From assembly GCF_030269685.1 (NCBI RefSeq), contig NZ_BSTT01000004.1:1-64000 (forward strand): a stretch of 64,000 bases of DNA, given 5' to 3'. Source of the DNA: Actinomycetospora sp. NBRC 106378 (GTDB taxonomy: Bacteria > Actinomycetota > Actinomycetes > Mycobacteriales > Pseudonocardiaceae). Under the pieces are notes generated by a model. It did no database searches, was not told where the DNA came from, and saw nothing but the letters and a program-made list of their open reading frames with translations. Made by a program: the position numbers and the translations under genes. How positions within the stretch are numbered: position 1 is the first letter of the stretch; each line of letters opens with the position of its first letter. Shown here piece after piece: positions 31,439-40,678 of this stretch.

Positions 31439-33051
31439 TGGCCCGACCCCTCGGCGATCAGCGGCTCGAGCGTCAGCGACGGCTGGTTCTGCAGGACCGC
31501 CTGCAACCGCCACTTGTGCGGGAACAGGGCGAGCAGCTCGCCGTCGGACCGTCGGCGGAGGACCTCGATCCCGATCGCCCCCTTCAGGGCCTCGACGCCG
31601 GCCGCGTCGGTGCGGCGGGCGATCGTGTAGTCGAGACGGTCGAGCTTGATCGGCGCGGAGAACTCGTCGGCCAGCCGGGCCGCGACCACCTCGAACTGCA
31701 GCGGTCCGACGGCGGCCAGCACCGGCGCCTGGTCACCGCGCAGGTCGGAGGACAGCACCTGGATGACGCCCTCGGAGTCGAGCTGCTCGATGCCCTTGCG
31801 GAACTGCTTGGTCTTCGACGCGTCTGCCACTCTCGCCACGGAGAAGTGTTCGGGGGCGAAGCTGGGGATGGTCGGGAACGTGACCGGCCTCTCGGCCCAG
31901 AGCGTGTCGCCGGGGCGCAGCGCGTTGGCGTTGACCAGCCCGACGATGTCGCCGGGGAAGGCCTCGTCGATCGTGGAGCGGTCGCGCCCGAACATCGCCT
32001 GCGCGTACTTCGTGGCGAACGGGCGGCCGGTGGCGTCGTGGGTGAGCACCATGCCGCGCTCGAAGCGGCCCGAGCACACGCGCACGAAGGCGACCCGGTC
32101 CCGGTGCGACTTGTCCATCGAGGCCTGGACCTTGAACACCAGCCCGGAGAACGGGGACTCGATGGGGCGCTCCTCGCCGGCGGCGGAGGGCCGCGGGGTG
32201 GGCGGCGGGGCCAGCTCGACCAGCGCGTCGAGCAGGCGGGCGACGCCGATGTTGGAGAGGGCGGCGCCGAACATCACCGGGGTCGCGATGCCCCGGTGGA
32301 AGTCCACCGGGTCGAAGTCCGCGCCGATCTCGCCGAGCAGCTCGAGCTCCTCGGTGGCGCGCTCCCAGTCGACGCCCTCCTCGGCGGCGGCCCGGTCGGC
32401 GTCGAGGATCTCTTCGGCGGCCTTCGAGGCGCCGTGGGCGGCGCGGGTGAAGCGGCGCATCGTCCCGTCGGCGCGCTCGACCAGGCCGTGGAAGTCGCCC
32501 GCGATCCCCACCGGCCAGGTGATCGGCATCGGCCGCAGCCCGATCCGCTGCTCGACCTCGTCGACCAGCTCCAGCGGCTCGCGCCCGGGGCGGTCCCACT
32601 TGTTGACGAACGTCAGCACCGGCACCCCGCGGGCGCGGCAGACGTCGAAGAGCTTGAGGGTCTGCGGCTCGAGACCGCGCGCGGCGTCGAGGAGCATCAC
32701 CGCGGCGTCGACGGCGGCGAGCACCCGGTAGGTGTCCTCGGAGAAGTCGCCGTGGCCCGGGGTGTCGAGCAGGTTGATCACGTGGTCGCGGTAGGCGAAC
32801 TGGAGGACGGCGCTGGTCACGGAGATGCCGCGCTCGCGCTCCATGTCCATCCAGTCGGAGGTCACGCCCTTGCGGCCGCCCTTGCCGTGCACGGCGCCGG
32901 CGGCCGAGATGACCTCGGCGTGCAGCGCGAGCGCCTCGGTGAGCGTCGACTTGCCCGCGTCGGGGTGGGAGATCACCGCGAAGGTGCGGCGGCGGCGCGC
33001 CTCGGCTCCCGGCGTGCCGTCCGGCCCCGCGTGCGGGGACGTCACGGTCAT
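31435..33051 (-). CDS. prfC: Peptide chain release factor 3
   Basis: This 538-residue translational GTPase recycles release factors RF1/RF2 after termination. G1 is HPDAGKST (29-36). G2/G3 are seen in DMERERGISVTSAV and DTPGHGDFSEDTYR, and G4 is FVNKWDRPGRE. The RF3-typical domain follows, with KVQASMDKSHRDRVAFVRVCSG and FEVVAARLADEF. ATG 33051 is used. In many actinobacteria prfC is optional. The spacer upstream, 33052-33312, contains a hairpin near the neighbouring gene's end and nothing else recognised. Confidence 0.95.
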   Translation of the reverse strand: MTVTSPHAGPDGTPGAEARRRRTFAVISHPDAGKSTLTEALALHAEVISAAGAVHGKGGRKGVTSDWMDMERERGISVTSAVLQFAYRDHVINLLDTPGHGDFSEDTYRVLAAVDAAVMLLDAARGLEPQTLKLFDVCRARGVPVLTFVNKWDRPGREPLELVDEVEQRIGLRPMPITWPVGIAGDFHGLVERADGTMRRFTRAAHGASKAAEEILDADRAAAEEGVDWERATEELELLGEIGADFDPVDFHRGIATPVMFGAALSNIGVARLLDALVELAPPPTPRPSAAGEERPIESPFSGLVFKVQASMDKSHRDRVAFVRVCSGRFERGMVLTHDATGRPFATKYAQAMFGRDRSTIDEAFPGDIVGLVNANALRPGDTLWAERPVTFPTIPSFAPEHFSVARVADASKTKQFRKGIEQLDSEGVIQVLSSDLRGDQAPVLAAVGPLQFEVVAARLADEFSAPIKLDRLDYTIARRTDAAGVEALKGAIGIEVLRRRSDGELLALFPHKWRLQAVLQNQPSLTLEPLIAEGSGQ

Positions 33052-33270
33052 CGTCCGTCCCCTGGTCCTCGTCCCCCGACGCCCGTACCCATCACCGACG
33101 AGATTACGGGGAGGAGCCGTGTGGCCGACGTTCGGGGGACGGCCGTCCCGGACGGTCGCTCGTCGACGCCCGGGAACCGTCGAGCGGATCACACCGGTGA
33201 CGACTGTCTCGGCGGCCGTCCATTGGGCACACTGCTCGACGGACGGACCGCCCGGTTTGGTGGGTCGTCC

Positions 33271-33309
33271 CGGCGGCCGGCCCTGCCGGGGGGAGAGGAC
33301 CGGCCGCCG
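33271..33309 (-). terminator. G+C-rich hairpin after the LLM oxidoreductase gene
   Basis: CGGCGGCCGG (33271-33280) pairs perfectly with CCGGCCGCCG (33300-33309) around a 19-base loop. It begins three bases beyond the stop codon of the minus-strand oxidoreductase. It is a plausible intrinsic or pausing hairpin; there is no U-tract, as is common in such genomes. Confidence 0.5.
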
Positions 33310-33312
33310 CCC

Positions 33313-34272
33313 TCACCCGAGCTTGCGGACCTGCTCGATGAGCCCGTTCGCCGCGTGCTCGAAGAAGCCGTCCACGTCCGGGCCCGCGTTGATCAGCGCG
33401 AGGTGGTCGTACCCGGCCTCCACGAACGGCCTCGTCACCTCGAGCTGGTTCTCCAGGTCGGGCCCGCAGGCGAAGTTCTCCTTCATGACGTCGGCGGTGA
33501 CCAGCGCGGTCGCGGCGTCGAAGTTCACCGGGTTCGGCAGCTCGGCCTGGACCTTCCAGCCGGGGATGCCGAAGCGGAAGAGCGCGCGGGCCGACTCGGC
33601 CGCCTCCTCCACGGTGCTCGCGTAGGCCATCGGCACCTCGGCGTACGTCGGTCCGGAGCCCCCCGCGTCGCGGAAGGACGAGACGAGGTCCGCGCGCGGC
33701 TCGGTGGCGAACAGGCCGTCGCCGAGCTCCCCGGCGAGGGTCGCGGCCCGCGTGCCGCCGGCCGCCACGACGATCTTCGGCAGCTCCTCGGGCAGGTCGA
33801 ACACCCGGGCGTCCTCGAGGGTCAGGTGCCGACCCTCGTAGCTCTGGTAGCCGCCCTGCCACAGCAGCCGGATGATCTCCAGCGACTCCCGGAACATCCG
33901 GTGCCGCACGTGGACCGGCGGCCAGCCCTGCCCGACGACGTGCTCGTTGAGCCGCTCGCCCGAGCCCACGCCGAGGGTGAAGCGCCCCTCGGCGAGGATC
34001 TGGGTGGTGGCGGCGGCCTGCGCGATCACGGCCGGGTGGTAGCGGATGAAGGGGCAGGTCACCCCGGTCGCGAGCTCGATGCGCTCGGTCTTCGCGGCCA
34101 TGGCGGCGAGCATCGACCACGCGAACCCCGAGTGCTGCTGCTCGGGCACCCAGGGGTGGTAGTGGTCGGAGATCTCGACGAAGTCGAAGCCCGCCTGCTC
34201 GGCCAGCACGCACTGGCGGACCATCTCGGTGGGCCCGTAGGCCTCGGCGATGAGCTTGTATCCGATCTTCAC
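33313..34272 (-). CDS. LLM-class F420-dependent oxidoreductase
   Basis: This 319-residue protein has the luciferase-like TIM-barrel fold. Landmarks are MKIGYKLIAEAYGPTEMVRQC, FVEISDHYHPWVPEQQHSGFAW, ELATGVTCPFIRYHPAVIAQAAAT, GRFTLGVGSGERLNEHV and MKENFACGPD. The sequence is close to the TIGR03557-type F420-dependent enzymes related to glucose-6-phosphate dehydrogenase (Fgd). F420 use is inferred from the family and fits an actinobacterium. The substrate is not predictable. ATG 34272 is used, and the small PASTA gene lies 20 bases upstream on the same strand. Confidence 0.9.
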   Translation of the reverse strand: MKIGYKLIAEAYGPTEMVRQCVLAEQAGFDFVEISDHYHPWVPEQQHSGFAWSMLAAMAAKTERIELATGVTCPFIRYHPAVIAQAAATTQILAEGRFTLGVGSGERLNEHVVGQGWPPVHVRHRMFRESLEIIRLLWQGGYQSYEGRHLTLEDARVFDLPEELPKIVVAAGGTRAATLAGELGDGLFATEPRADLVSSFRDAGGSGPTYAEVPMAYASTVEEAAESARALFRFGIPGWKVQAELPNPVNFDAATALVTADVMKENFACGPDLENQLEVTRPFVEAGYDHLALINAGPDVDGFFEHAANGLIEQVRKLG

Positions 34273-34292
34273 TCCGGTGGGGTGCCCGATTC

Positions 34293-34577
34293 TCAGGCGT
34301 TCGCCCCGGCTCCGTCGAGCGGCTTGTCGGGCTCGATCCGCGGCATGTTGCCGCCCCCGCCGTCGTCGTCGGGCTCCACCCAGATCGTGACGGGCGCGCC
34401 TGCGGGGACCTGGAAGCCGGCCTTGGGTTCCTGGTCGGTGACGGTGCCGCTCACGGTGGGCGGGGTGTCCGGGTCCGGATCGACCGCGACGACGCGCGAG
34501 GAGATGGCGAGCTCGTGCGCGTCGGCAGCGGGGAGCCCGACCAGCGCCGGGACCAGCACCAGATCCGGTTCACCCAT
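34293..34577 (-). CDS. Small PASTA-domain protein
   Basis: This 94-residue protein has one PASTA domain at about residues 6-68 (LVLVPALVGLPAADAHELA ... VTDQEPKAGFQVPAGAPVTIWV). PASTA modules normally sit outside the membrane on penicillin-binding proteins and PknB-type kinases, where they sense peptidoglycan fragments. Here there is no signal peptide or anchor, so the protein appears cytoplasmic. The tail is Asp/Gly-rich. The role is unknown. A copy of the long-arm palindrome lies 24 bases upstream of the ATG. Confidence 0.83.
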   Translation of the reverse strand: MGEPDLVLVPALVGLPAADAHELAISSRVVAVDPDPDTPPTVSGTVTDQEPKAGFQVPAGAPVTIWVEPDDDGGGGNMPRIEPDKPLDGAGANA

Positions 34578-34600
34578 GTGCCGACCGTAGCGCCTCCCCC

Positions 34601-34659
34601 GGTGGCAGCGAAGCGTCGTTGCGGTCGTCCCGTGACGGCAACGACGCGTTCCTGCCATG
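34601..34659. repeat. Long-arm palindromic repeat, copy 3 (degenerate)
   Basis: Arms at 34602-34622 and 34638-34658 are inverted copies with about four mismatches. Both share the core AAGCGTCGTTGC or its complement with copies 1 and 2. It lies in the divergent spacer between the PASTA gene and the lipoprotein hydrolase gene. Confidence 0.8.
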
Positions 34660-34772
34660 GCCGGGGCGGATTCCCGACGACGGGCCGCGCGGCCCGGGAT
34701 CCCCGCGTGCGGTTGGATGCCCGGGTCGGCCTCGGGCGGGGGTCGGCCGGTCGGCGCACAGGGAGCGACGCG

Positions 34773-36266
34773 ATGGACCCACGACGCACGACCACACGGG
34801 CGAAGCTGGTCACCGCGCTGCTCGCCGGGGGCCTCGCCCTCGCGGGCTGTACCGGCGGCAGCCCGGGCGCCCCGCCGCTGCAGTCCTCCTCGCCCTCGGC
34901 CGCGGCGCCGTCCTCGAGCGCCCCGGCCGCCCCGGCGACCCCCCTCGGGGCGCCCGCGCAGTTCGTCCCGTGCGACGGCACCTTCGAGTGCGCCCAGATC
35001 ACCGTCCCGGTCGACTACGCGGCGCCGACCGGCCCGACGATCACCGTCGGGATCGTCCGGCAGCCCGCGGCCGACCAGGCGAACAAGGTCGGCGTGCTGC
35101 TGGTCAACCCCGGCGGGCCCGGGGGCTCGGGCATCGAGACGGTGGAGAGCGGGCAGGTCCCCGCGGCGGTCGCGGCCCGGTTCGACGTCATCGGCTTCGA
35201 CCCGCGCGGCGTCGGGCGCAGCGCGAACCTGGTCTGCCCGATCGGGCCCGACACCCCCTACTACGGGGACCCCGACCCGGGCGACCCCGCCGGGGAGGCG
35301 TCCACCGCCCAGTCGGTCGAGCGCTACGACCAGGCGTGCGGCGACGCGAACCGCCAGCTGTTGCCCCACCTCGGCACCCGTGACGTGGCCCGCGACATGG
35401 ACGCCATCCGCAACGCCCTCGGGCAGCAGCAGATCTCCTACCTGGGCTACTCGTACGGCACCTCGATCGGCCAGGTGTACGGCGAGCAGTTCCCACAGCG
35501 GGTCCGCGCGATGGTGCTCGACGGCGTCGTCGACGTGACCCTGCCCGGGCTGGACCCCAGCCAGGCGGAGAGCTTCGAGAACTCGCTGCGCCAGTTCGCC
35601 GCCGACTGCGCCTCGCGGCCCGACTGCGAGGCCGGGCCCGACGCCATCGCCATGCTCGACCGGGTCCGCGCCCGCGTCGAGGCCGCGCCGATCCCGGTGG
35701 CGGGGATGTCGCCGCTCTCCCCGGGGCTGCTCGAGCTCGGCGTCGTGCTGCCGCTGTACTCCAAGAGCAACTGGCCGACGCTCGCGAAGGCGCTGAAGGC
35801 CGCCGACTCCGGCGACGGCGGGCCCTTCCGTCGGCTCGCGGCCCGCTACTTCGAGGGCTCGAACTCCGACACCTACAACGCCGTGACGTGCCTGGACAAC
35901 TCGTGGCCCCGCAACCAGGACGAGGTGTTCGCCCAGGCCCGCGCCGCGGAGCTGCGGGCCCCGCACTTCAGCGGGAACGTGCTCGTGTCCGGCCTGACCT
36001 GCGCCGACTGGCCGGTGCCGCAGGACCCCCTGACCCCGCCGTCCGGGGCCGGGCTGCCGCCGCTGCTCATCATCGGCACCACGAACGACCCGGCCACCCC
36101 GTACGCCAACAGCCAGAACCTCGCCCGGCGCCTGCTCGGCTCCACGTTGCTGACCTACCGGGGGGACGGGCACACGGTGTACGGGCAGGGCGTCTCCTGC
36201 GTCGACGACCAGGTGAACCGCTACCTGATCTCCCTCACGCCGCCTGCGGCGAACACGGTCTGCTGA
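34773..36266 (+). CDS. Alpha/beta-hydrolase lipoprotein (TAP-like peptidase family)
   Basis: This 497-residue protein has a lipobox at LALAGC (C26) followed by a Ser/Pro-rich linker. The hydrolase domain shows the oxyanion region NPGGPGGSG (112-120), the nucleophile elbow GYSYG with Ser227 and a late GDGHTVYG that should carry the catalytic histidine. The family includes Streptomyces tripeptidyl aminopeptidases and mycobacterial surface esterases/proteases, so an extracellular peptidase or esterase is expected. Even cysteine numbers in the domain suggest disulphides. ATG 34773 is preceded by AGGGAG. Confidence 0.9.
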   Translation: MDPRRTTTRAKLVTALLAGGLALAGCTGGSPGAPPLQSSSPSAAAPSSSAPAAPATPLGAPAQFVPCDGTFECAQITVPVDYAAPTGPTITVGIVRQPAADQANKVGVLLVNPGGPGGSGIETVESGQVPAAVAARFDVIGFDPRGVGRSANLVCPIGPDTPYYGDPDPGDPAGEASTAQSVERYDQACGDANRQLLPHLGTRDVARDMDAIRNALGQQQISYLGYSYGTSIGQVYGEQFPQRVRAMVLDGVVDVTLPGLDPSQAESFENSLRQFAADCASRPDCEAGPDAIAMLDRVRARVEAAPIPVAGMSPLSPGLLELGVVLPLYSKSNWPTLAKALKAADSGDGGPFRRLAARYFEGSNSDTYNAVTCLDNSWPRNQDEVFAQARAAELRAPHFSGNVLVSGLTCADWPVPQDPLTPPSGAGLPPLLIIGTTNDPATPYANSQNLARRLLGSTLLTYRGDGHTVYGQGVSCVDDQVNRYLISLTPPAANTVC

Positions 36267-36283
36267 GCCGGGGCCGGGCCCCC

Positions 36284-36339
36284 GCGAGGGTCACGTGGGG
36301 CAGGTCCCGACGTCCTGGAACCTGCGTGGCGTGCACCTC
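36284..36339 (+). repeat. 56-nt palindromic element, copy D
   Basis: This copy opens GCGAGGGTCACGTGGGGCAG and closes CCTGCGTGGCGTGCACCTC, exactly 56 nt. It lies 18 bases after the stop codon of the lipoprotein hydrolase and before the NhaA gene on the same strand, 24 kb away from the other three copies. Confidence 0.83.
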
Positions 36340-36435
36340 GCGGGCGGGAGCGGCGCCCCGCCCGCCGGTAGGCTGGGCCGTGGTGTGCCGGGAAGTCTGG
36401 TCGGCGGTCGCCGCCGCCTGCCCGGGAGAAATCGC

Positions 36436-37707
36436 ATGACCGAGCCCGCCCCCAGCACCACCCGTCGTCGGGAACGCCTCCGCCGTACCCGGACCGGACG
36501 GCTGTTCGTGCCGCCGTCGCCCGGCGAGTCCTCGCGGATCGGCGAGATCCTGCGCAAGGAGACCGTCGGCGGGGCCCTGCTGATCGGGGCCGCGGCGCTG
36601 GCGCTGGTCTGGGCGAACACGCCGTGGCGCGAGACCTACACCGCGCTGGCGAACCTGACGGTCGGACCGGCGGCCCTGCACCTGGACCTCTCCCTCGCGA
36701 CGTGGGCCGCGGACGGGCTGCTCGCGATCTTCTTCTTCGTCGCGGGGCTCGAGCTCAAGCGGGAGTTCGTCGCGGGAGACCTCCGGGAGCCGGCGCGCGC
36801 CGTGCTGCCCGTGGCGGCGGCGGTCGGCGGCATGGCGGTCCCGGCCGTGATCTTCACGGCCGTCAACCTCTCGAACCCGGCCGGTCTGAGCGGGTGGGCC
36901 GTGCCGACCGCCACGGACATCGCCTTCGCCCTCGCGATCCTCGCCGTGATCGGCCGCGGGCTGCCGACGGCCCTGCGGACGTTCCTGCTGACGCTCGCCG
37001 TCGTCGACGACCTGCTGGCCATCACGATCATCGCGATCTTCTACACCGCCGACCTCGCGGTCGGCCCCCTGCTGCTGGCGCTCGTGCCGCTCGCCCTGTT
37101 CACCGTGCTGGTGCAACGGCGGGTGCGCTCGTGGTGGCTGCTGCTGCCCCTCGCGGCCGTGACCTGGGTCCTGGTCCACGAGTCGGGCGTCCACGCCACC
37201 GTCGCGGGGGTGCTGCTCGGGTTCGCCGTCCCGGTCATGCGGAAGTCGCCGGGGGAGGGCCCCGGACTCTCGGAGCACTTCGAGCACCGGTGGCGCCCGA
37301 TCTCGGCCGGGGTCGCGGTCCCGGTGTTCGCCTTCTTCGCCGCGGGCGTCACCGTCGTCGGTCAGTCCGACCTGGCCGCGACGTTCGTCAACCCGATCAC
37401 GATCGGCGTGGTCGCGGGCCTCGTCGCCGGGAAGGCGATCGGCGTGACCGGCGCGGCGTGGCTCGTGCAGCGGTTCACCCGGGCGCAGCTCGACGAGTCG
37501 CTGCGGTGGGTCGACGTGTTCGGGCTGGCGCTGCTCGCGGGCATCGGCTTCACCGTCTCGCTGCTCATCGGTGAGCTCGCCTTCGGGGGCGGGACCGAGG
37601 CCGACGACCACGTCAAGGTCGGCATCGTGGTCGCCTCGCTGCTCGCCGCGCTGCTGGCGACGGTGGTGCTGCGTGCGAGCGCGCGGCGGCGGGTCGCGGA
37701 CGACTGA
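36436..37707 (+). CDS. nhaA: Na+/H+ antiporter NhaA
   Basis: This 423-residue, twelve-helix antiporter exchanges sodium or lithium for protons and supports pH and salt tolerance. The essential aspartates are visible in [10 protein letters not shown] (D161) and [10 protein letters not shown] (D191, D192), equivalent to D133, D163 and D164 of E. coli NhaA. The pair [11 protein letters not shown] and [15 protein letters not shown] are also diagnostic. The N terminus carries a 35-residue basic extension. ATG 36436 follows GGGAGAA. No nhaR-type regulator is adjacent. Confidence 0.96.
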   Translation: MTEPAPSTTRRRERLRRTRTGRLFVPPSPGESSRIGEILRKETVGGALLIGAAALALVWANTPWRETYTALANLTVGPAALHLDLSLATWAADGLLAIFFFVAGLELKREFVAGDLREPARAVLPVAAAVGGMAVPAVIFTAVNLSNPAGLSGWAVPTATDIAFALAILAVIGRGLPTALRTFLLTLAVVDDLLAITIIAIFYTADLAVGPLLLALVPLALFTVLVQRRVRSWWLLLPLAAVTWVLVHESGVHATVAGVLLGFAVPVMRKSPGEGPGLSEHFEHRWRPISAGVAVPVFAFFAAGVTVVGQSDLAATFVNPITIGVVAGLVAGKAIGVTGAAWLVQRFTRAQLDESLRWVDVFGLALLAGIGFTVSLLIGELAFGGGTEADDHVKVGIVVASLLAALLATVVLRASARRRVADD

Positions 37708-37794
37708 GGCTACGGCGTCGACGTCCGCCCGCGGAGCGTGAAGGAGCCGTCAACGGCAGCGGCCGGGGCGTGGTCGACGCGGGACGGTCGGGGC

Positions 37795-37884
37795 GTGACC
37801 GATCTGCCCGGGCTCCTGCTCGTCGCGACCTACGTCGTCCTCGCGCTGCTCGCGGCGCGCGCCGTCCTCCGTCGGCGGTCCTGA
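37795..37884 (+). CDS. Possible 29-residue single-helix membrane peptide
   Basis: GTG 37795 opens a frame of 29 codons ending TGA 37882-37884. It encodes a short polar start, one strongly hydrophobic stretch (LLLVATYVVLALLAARAV) and a basic end (LRRRS), the layout of a one-helix membrane peptide. It lies alone in the 247-base spacer between nhaA and the Asp23 gene. No strong ribosome-binding site is visible. In G+C-rich DNA such hydrophobic frames arise by chance, so this is tentative. Confidence 0.3.
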   Translation: MTDLPGLLLVATYVVLALLAARAVLRRRS

Positions 37885-37954
37885 GGCCGATCACGGCCAC
37901 GATCGTGCTGCGTCGCTCCGCACGTCGGGGGGCGCGAGCGGGTACACCCGGCGC

Positions 37955-38383
37955 ATGACCGCAGCGACGCCGCCCCTGCCCCCCACCGACCCGATCGCCG
38001 TCACCGGGACCACCGAGGTCCTCCCCGCCGTCGTCCAGAAGGTCGTCGCGTTCGCGACCCGCGAGATCCCGGGCGTCGCCGGACTGGGCAACTCGACCGC
38101 CCGCGCCGTCGGGGCCGTCCGCCAGACGATCACCGGCTCCACCGAGAACGTGGCCGGCGTGCGGGTGGAGCTCGAGGGCGACACGGCCGTCGTCGGGCTC
38201 GACGTCGCCATCGAGTACGGCGCGGGTGCGCGCGAGCTGACGCGCGCACTGCGCCGTCACGTGCCCGAGGCGGTCGACCAGATCGCGGGGGTGCGCGTCA
38301 CCGAGCTCAACATCGTCGTCACCGACGTCGTGTTCCCGGGGGCCGAGGAGGACCCGACCGCGCCGCCGCCCGCGGCCATCTGA
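37955..38383 (+). CDS. Asp23/Gls24-family envelope-stress protein
   Basis: This 142-residue protein carries the Asp23/Gls24 domain: VLPAVVQKVVAFATREIPGVAGL, then RVELEGDTAVVGLDVAIEYG and RVTELNIVVTDVVFP. Family members are abundant proteins near the cell envelope, linked to alkaline and cell-wall stress in Gram-positive bacteria. The N terminus has a short Pro-rich extension. It follows nhaA in the same direction, a pairing that would fit a pH or ion stress response, though that is inference. Confidence 0.92.
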   Translation: MTAATPPLPPTDPIAVTGTTEVLPAVVQKVVAFATREIPGVAGLGNSTARAVGAVRQTITGSTENVAGVRVELEGDTAVVGLDVAIEYGAGARELTRALRRHVPEAVDQIAGVRVTELNIVVTDVVFPGAEEDPTAPPPAAI

Positions 38384-38387
38384 CGGC

Positions 38388-38552
38388 TCAGCCGGGCGCG
38401 ATCCCGCGGAGGAACTGGATCAGCGACGAGCCGGCCGAGGCCAGGCTGTCGAGGATCCCGTTCACGGTCCCGGCGGCCGTGCTCGGGGAGCTGATGATCC
38501 AGAAGACGACGAGGATCGCGACGAGGATGCCGACGACCTTCTGCACGTTCAC
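38388..38552 (-). CDS. Small single-helix membrane protein
   Basis: This 54-residue protein starts at GTG 38552 and reads VNVQKVVGILVAILVVFWIISSP, followed by a short soluble part ending SSLIQFLRGIAPG. The pattern of one N-terminal membrane helix plus an amphipathic tail is shared by many small actinobacterial proteins of unknown function. It converges on the Asp23 gene with four bases between the stop codons. Confidence 0.65.
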   Translation of the reverse strand: MNVQKVVGILVAILVVFWIISSPSTAAGTVNGILDSLASAGSSLIQFLRGIAPG

Positions 38553-38657
38553 AGCGTCACCGTACCCATACACACGGTTGGGGACACAGGGATCCGACAC
38601 GTCCGTCACGCGGATGGTCGAGAACGCGCCGAAGGTCGGGCGAGGCCCGGGGGGCAG

Positions 38658-39965
38658 GTGGACCACCAGTATCGTCCTCACATCAGCACCACGACCGATC
38701 CACCTCGCGCCGAGCCCCGGGAGGGGCCCGGTGCGCGGCGGCTCGTCGGGTCGGCGGGACTGGGGGTCGTCCTCTCCGGGCTCCTCGTCAACGTCTACCT
38801 CGCGGTCGTCGCCCGCGGGCTGACGCCCGCCGAGTACGCCACCTTCGGCGCGTTCTGGGCCCTGGCCCTCGTCCTCGGCTTCGGTCCGTTCCTCCCGCTC
38901 GAGCAGGAGCTCGCACGCCGCCTGGCCATGCGGGAGTCCCGACGGCAGGTCCTCGTCGCGGGGGCGGGCACCGCCGCGATCCTCGGGGGGCTCGCGCTCG
39001 CCGTGCTCGGGGCCGCATCCCCGCTGGTCTGGACCTCGCTGGACGCGCACGCCAACGCCTTCGCGGCGCTGGTGGCGCTCTGCGTCGTCTCGGCGGGCCA
39101 GTTCCTGCTGCGCGGGATCCTCATCGGGACCGACCGGCTGGTGCGCCACGGCGCGGTGATGGTCCTCGACGCGCTGCTGCGCCTGGTGTTCGCCGTGGTG
39201 CTCGTGGTGCTCGGCACCGACCGGGCCGCGCTCTACTGCTGGGCCCTCGTCGTCGCCATCGCGCTGGCCCACCTGCCGCTGGTGCCCGCGGTCTGGCGGC
39301 GCGCCGAGCGCGAGTACCCCGACGCCGGTCGCACCGACCACGGCACGCGCGCGCTCACGACCTCGGCGATGCCGCTGCTCGTCGGCTCGGTGTGCGCGCA
39401 GCTCCTGCTGAACGGCCTGCCGGTCGTGGTCGTCGCGCTCGCCGAGGGCCCGGCCCAGGCCGCGGCGGGCGTGTTCGTCGCCGCGTTCACGATCGCGAAG
39501 GCCCCCCTGTCGATGGTGGTGCCGCTGCAGTCGGCCGTCGTCCCCACCCTGACCCGCCTGCTCGCCTCCGGTCGCCGCCGGGACGTCGTCCGGCTGCTGA
39601 GCCGGGGCGCGGCGGCCCTCGTGGGGCTCGCCGTCGTCGGGGTCCCGCTGGCCTGGTGGATCGGGCCGCCCCTGGTCCGCCTGATCTTCGGGGCCGCGTA
39701 CCGGATCGACGGCGTCGAGCTCGCCATCATCGTGGCGGGCGTGCTCGCCCACGTGGGCCTCGTCGTGGTCACCCAGGTGCACGTCGCCCGCGCCCGGCAC
39801 GTGGACGTGGCGCTGAGCTGGCTCGCGGGGCTCGCCGTGGCCGGTCTGACGTTCTGGCTGGTGCCGGGGGTCGTCGTGGCCGGTGAGGTGGCGTTCGGGG
39901 TCGGGTCCCTGGTCGGTGCCCTGGTGAGCACCCTCCTCCTCGCACGCGGAACCGGGAGACGTTGA
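38658..39965 (+). CDS. Polysaccharide flippase-like membrane protein (MATE/MOP-type)
   Basis: This 435-residue protein has about twelve hydrophobic helices in the Wzx-like pattern. It opens RRLVGSAGLGVVLSGLLVNVYLAVVARGLTP in pieces that match oligosaccharide flippases, with AEYATFGAFWAL after the first helix. Such proteins move lipid-linked glycans across the membrane. GTG 38658 is used, but the true start could be later because the first 28 residues are polar and poorly constrained. Its TGA overlaps the ATG of the following methyltransferase, and a second flippase-like protein is encoded at 48074-49375. Confidence 0.82.
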   Translation: MDHQYRPHISTTTDPPRAEPREGPGARRLVGSAGLGVVLSGLLVNVYLAVVARGLTPAEYATFGAFWALALVLGFGPFLPLEQELARRLAMRESRRQVLVAGAGTAAILGGLALAVLGAASPLVWTSLDAHANAFAALVALCVVSAGQFLLRGILIGTDRLVRHGAVMVLDALLRLVFAVVLVVLGTDRAALYCWALVVAIALAHLPLVPAVWRRAEREYPDAGRTDHGTRALTTSAMPLLVGSVCAQLLLNGLPVVVVALAEGPAQAAAGVFVAAFTIAKAPLSMVVPLQSAVVPTLTRLLASGRRRDVVRLLSRGAAALVGLAVVGVPLAWWIGPPLVRLIFGAAYRIDGVELAIIVAGVLAHVGLVVVTQVHVARARHVDVALSWLAGLAVAGLTFWLVPGVVVAGEVAFGVGSLVGALVSTLLLARGTGRR

Positions 39966-40675
39966 TGACCTTCGAGCCCCACCAGGGCGAGGCCGAGCAC
40001 TACGACGCGGCCTACTACGACGCCAACGGGCAGGCCGGCGACCGGCCCGCGCTCGGCTACTACACCCGGCTCGTCAGCCGCTACTGCGACGACGGGCCCT
40101 ACCTGGACTTCGGCTGCGGCACCGGGCACCTGGTGCGTCGGCTGTCCGCCCTCGGCCCCGCCGCCGGCTTCGAGCTCTCCGACTGGTCGGCCGCGGCGGC
40201 GCGGCGCAACGCGCCCGGGGCCACCATCACCACCGCGGTCGAGGACCTTCCCGACGACGGCTTCGGCGCCCTGACCGCGATCCACGTCCTCGAGCACCTC
40301 ACCGACGAGGTCGTCGACGACGTCCTCGCCACCTGGCGACGCATCCTGCACCCGGGCGGCCAGGCGCTCGTCGTCATGCCGGACCCCGCGGGCCGCGGCC
40401 GCGCCCTCGCCGGGCCCGACTGGATGGGCTACGCCGACCCGACGCACATCAACCTCAAGCCGCACGCCGAGTGGCGGTCGGTGCTGGTCGACCACGGGTT
40501 CGCCGTGGAGCACGAGGGCACCGACGGGCTGTGGAACGTGCCGTACTCGCGGCTGCCGAAGCTCCTGGACGCGGCGCGCTACGCGGTGCCGGCGTTCGCC
40601 CAGTTCCTCTCGGGCCGGATGGTGCTGCGCCCGGGCGCGGGCGAGTCGTCGATGTTCGTGCTCCGCGCCCGCTGA
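39965..40675 (+). CDS. SAM-dependent methyltransferase coupled to the flippase gene
   Basis: This 236-residue protein has motif I YLDFGCGTGHLVRRL at about residues 43-57, an acidic loop GFELSDWSA and AIHVLEHLTDEVVDDVL. It is a class I methyltransferase of the type found in glycan-modification loci. The conserved DPTHINLKPHAEW segment is typical of sugar or glycan methyltransferases of this group. ATG 39965 overlaps the flippase stop, indicating joint expression. It likely methylates the exported glycan or its precursor. Confidence 0.85.
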   Translation: MTFEPHQGEAEHYDAAYYDANGQAGDRPALGYYTRLVSRYCDDGPYLDFGCGTGHLVRRLSALGPAAGFELSDWSAAAARRNAPGATITTAVEDLPDDGFGALTAIHVLEHLTDEVVDDVLATWRRILHPGGQALVVMPDPAGRGRALAGPDWMGYADPTHINLKPHAEWRSVLVDHGFAVEHEGTDGLWNVPYSRLPKLLDAARYAVPAFAQFLSGRMVLRPGAGESSMFVLRAR

Positions 40676-40678
40676 CCC

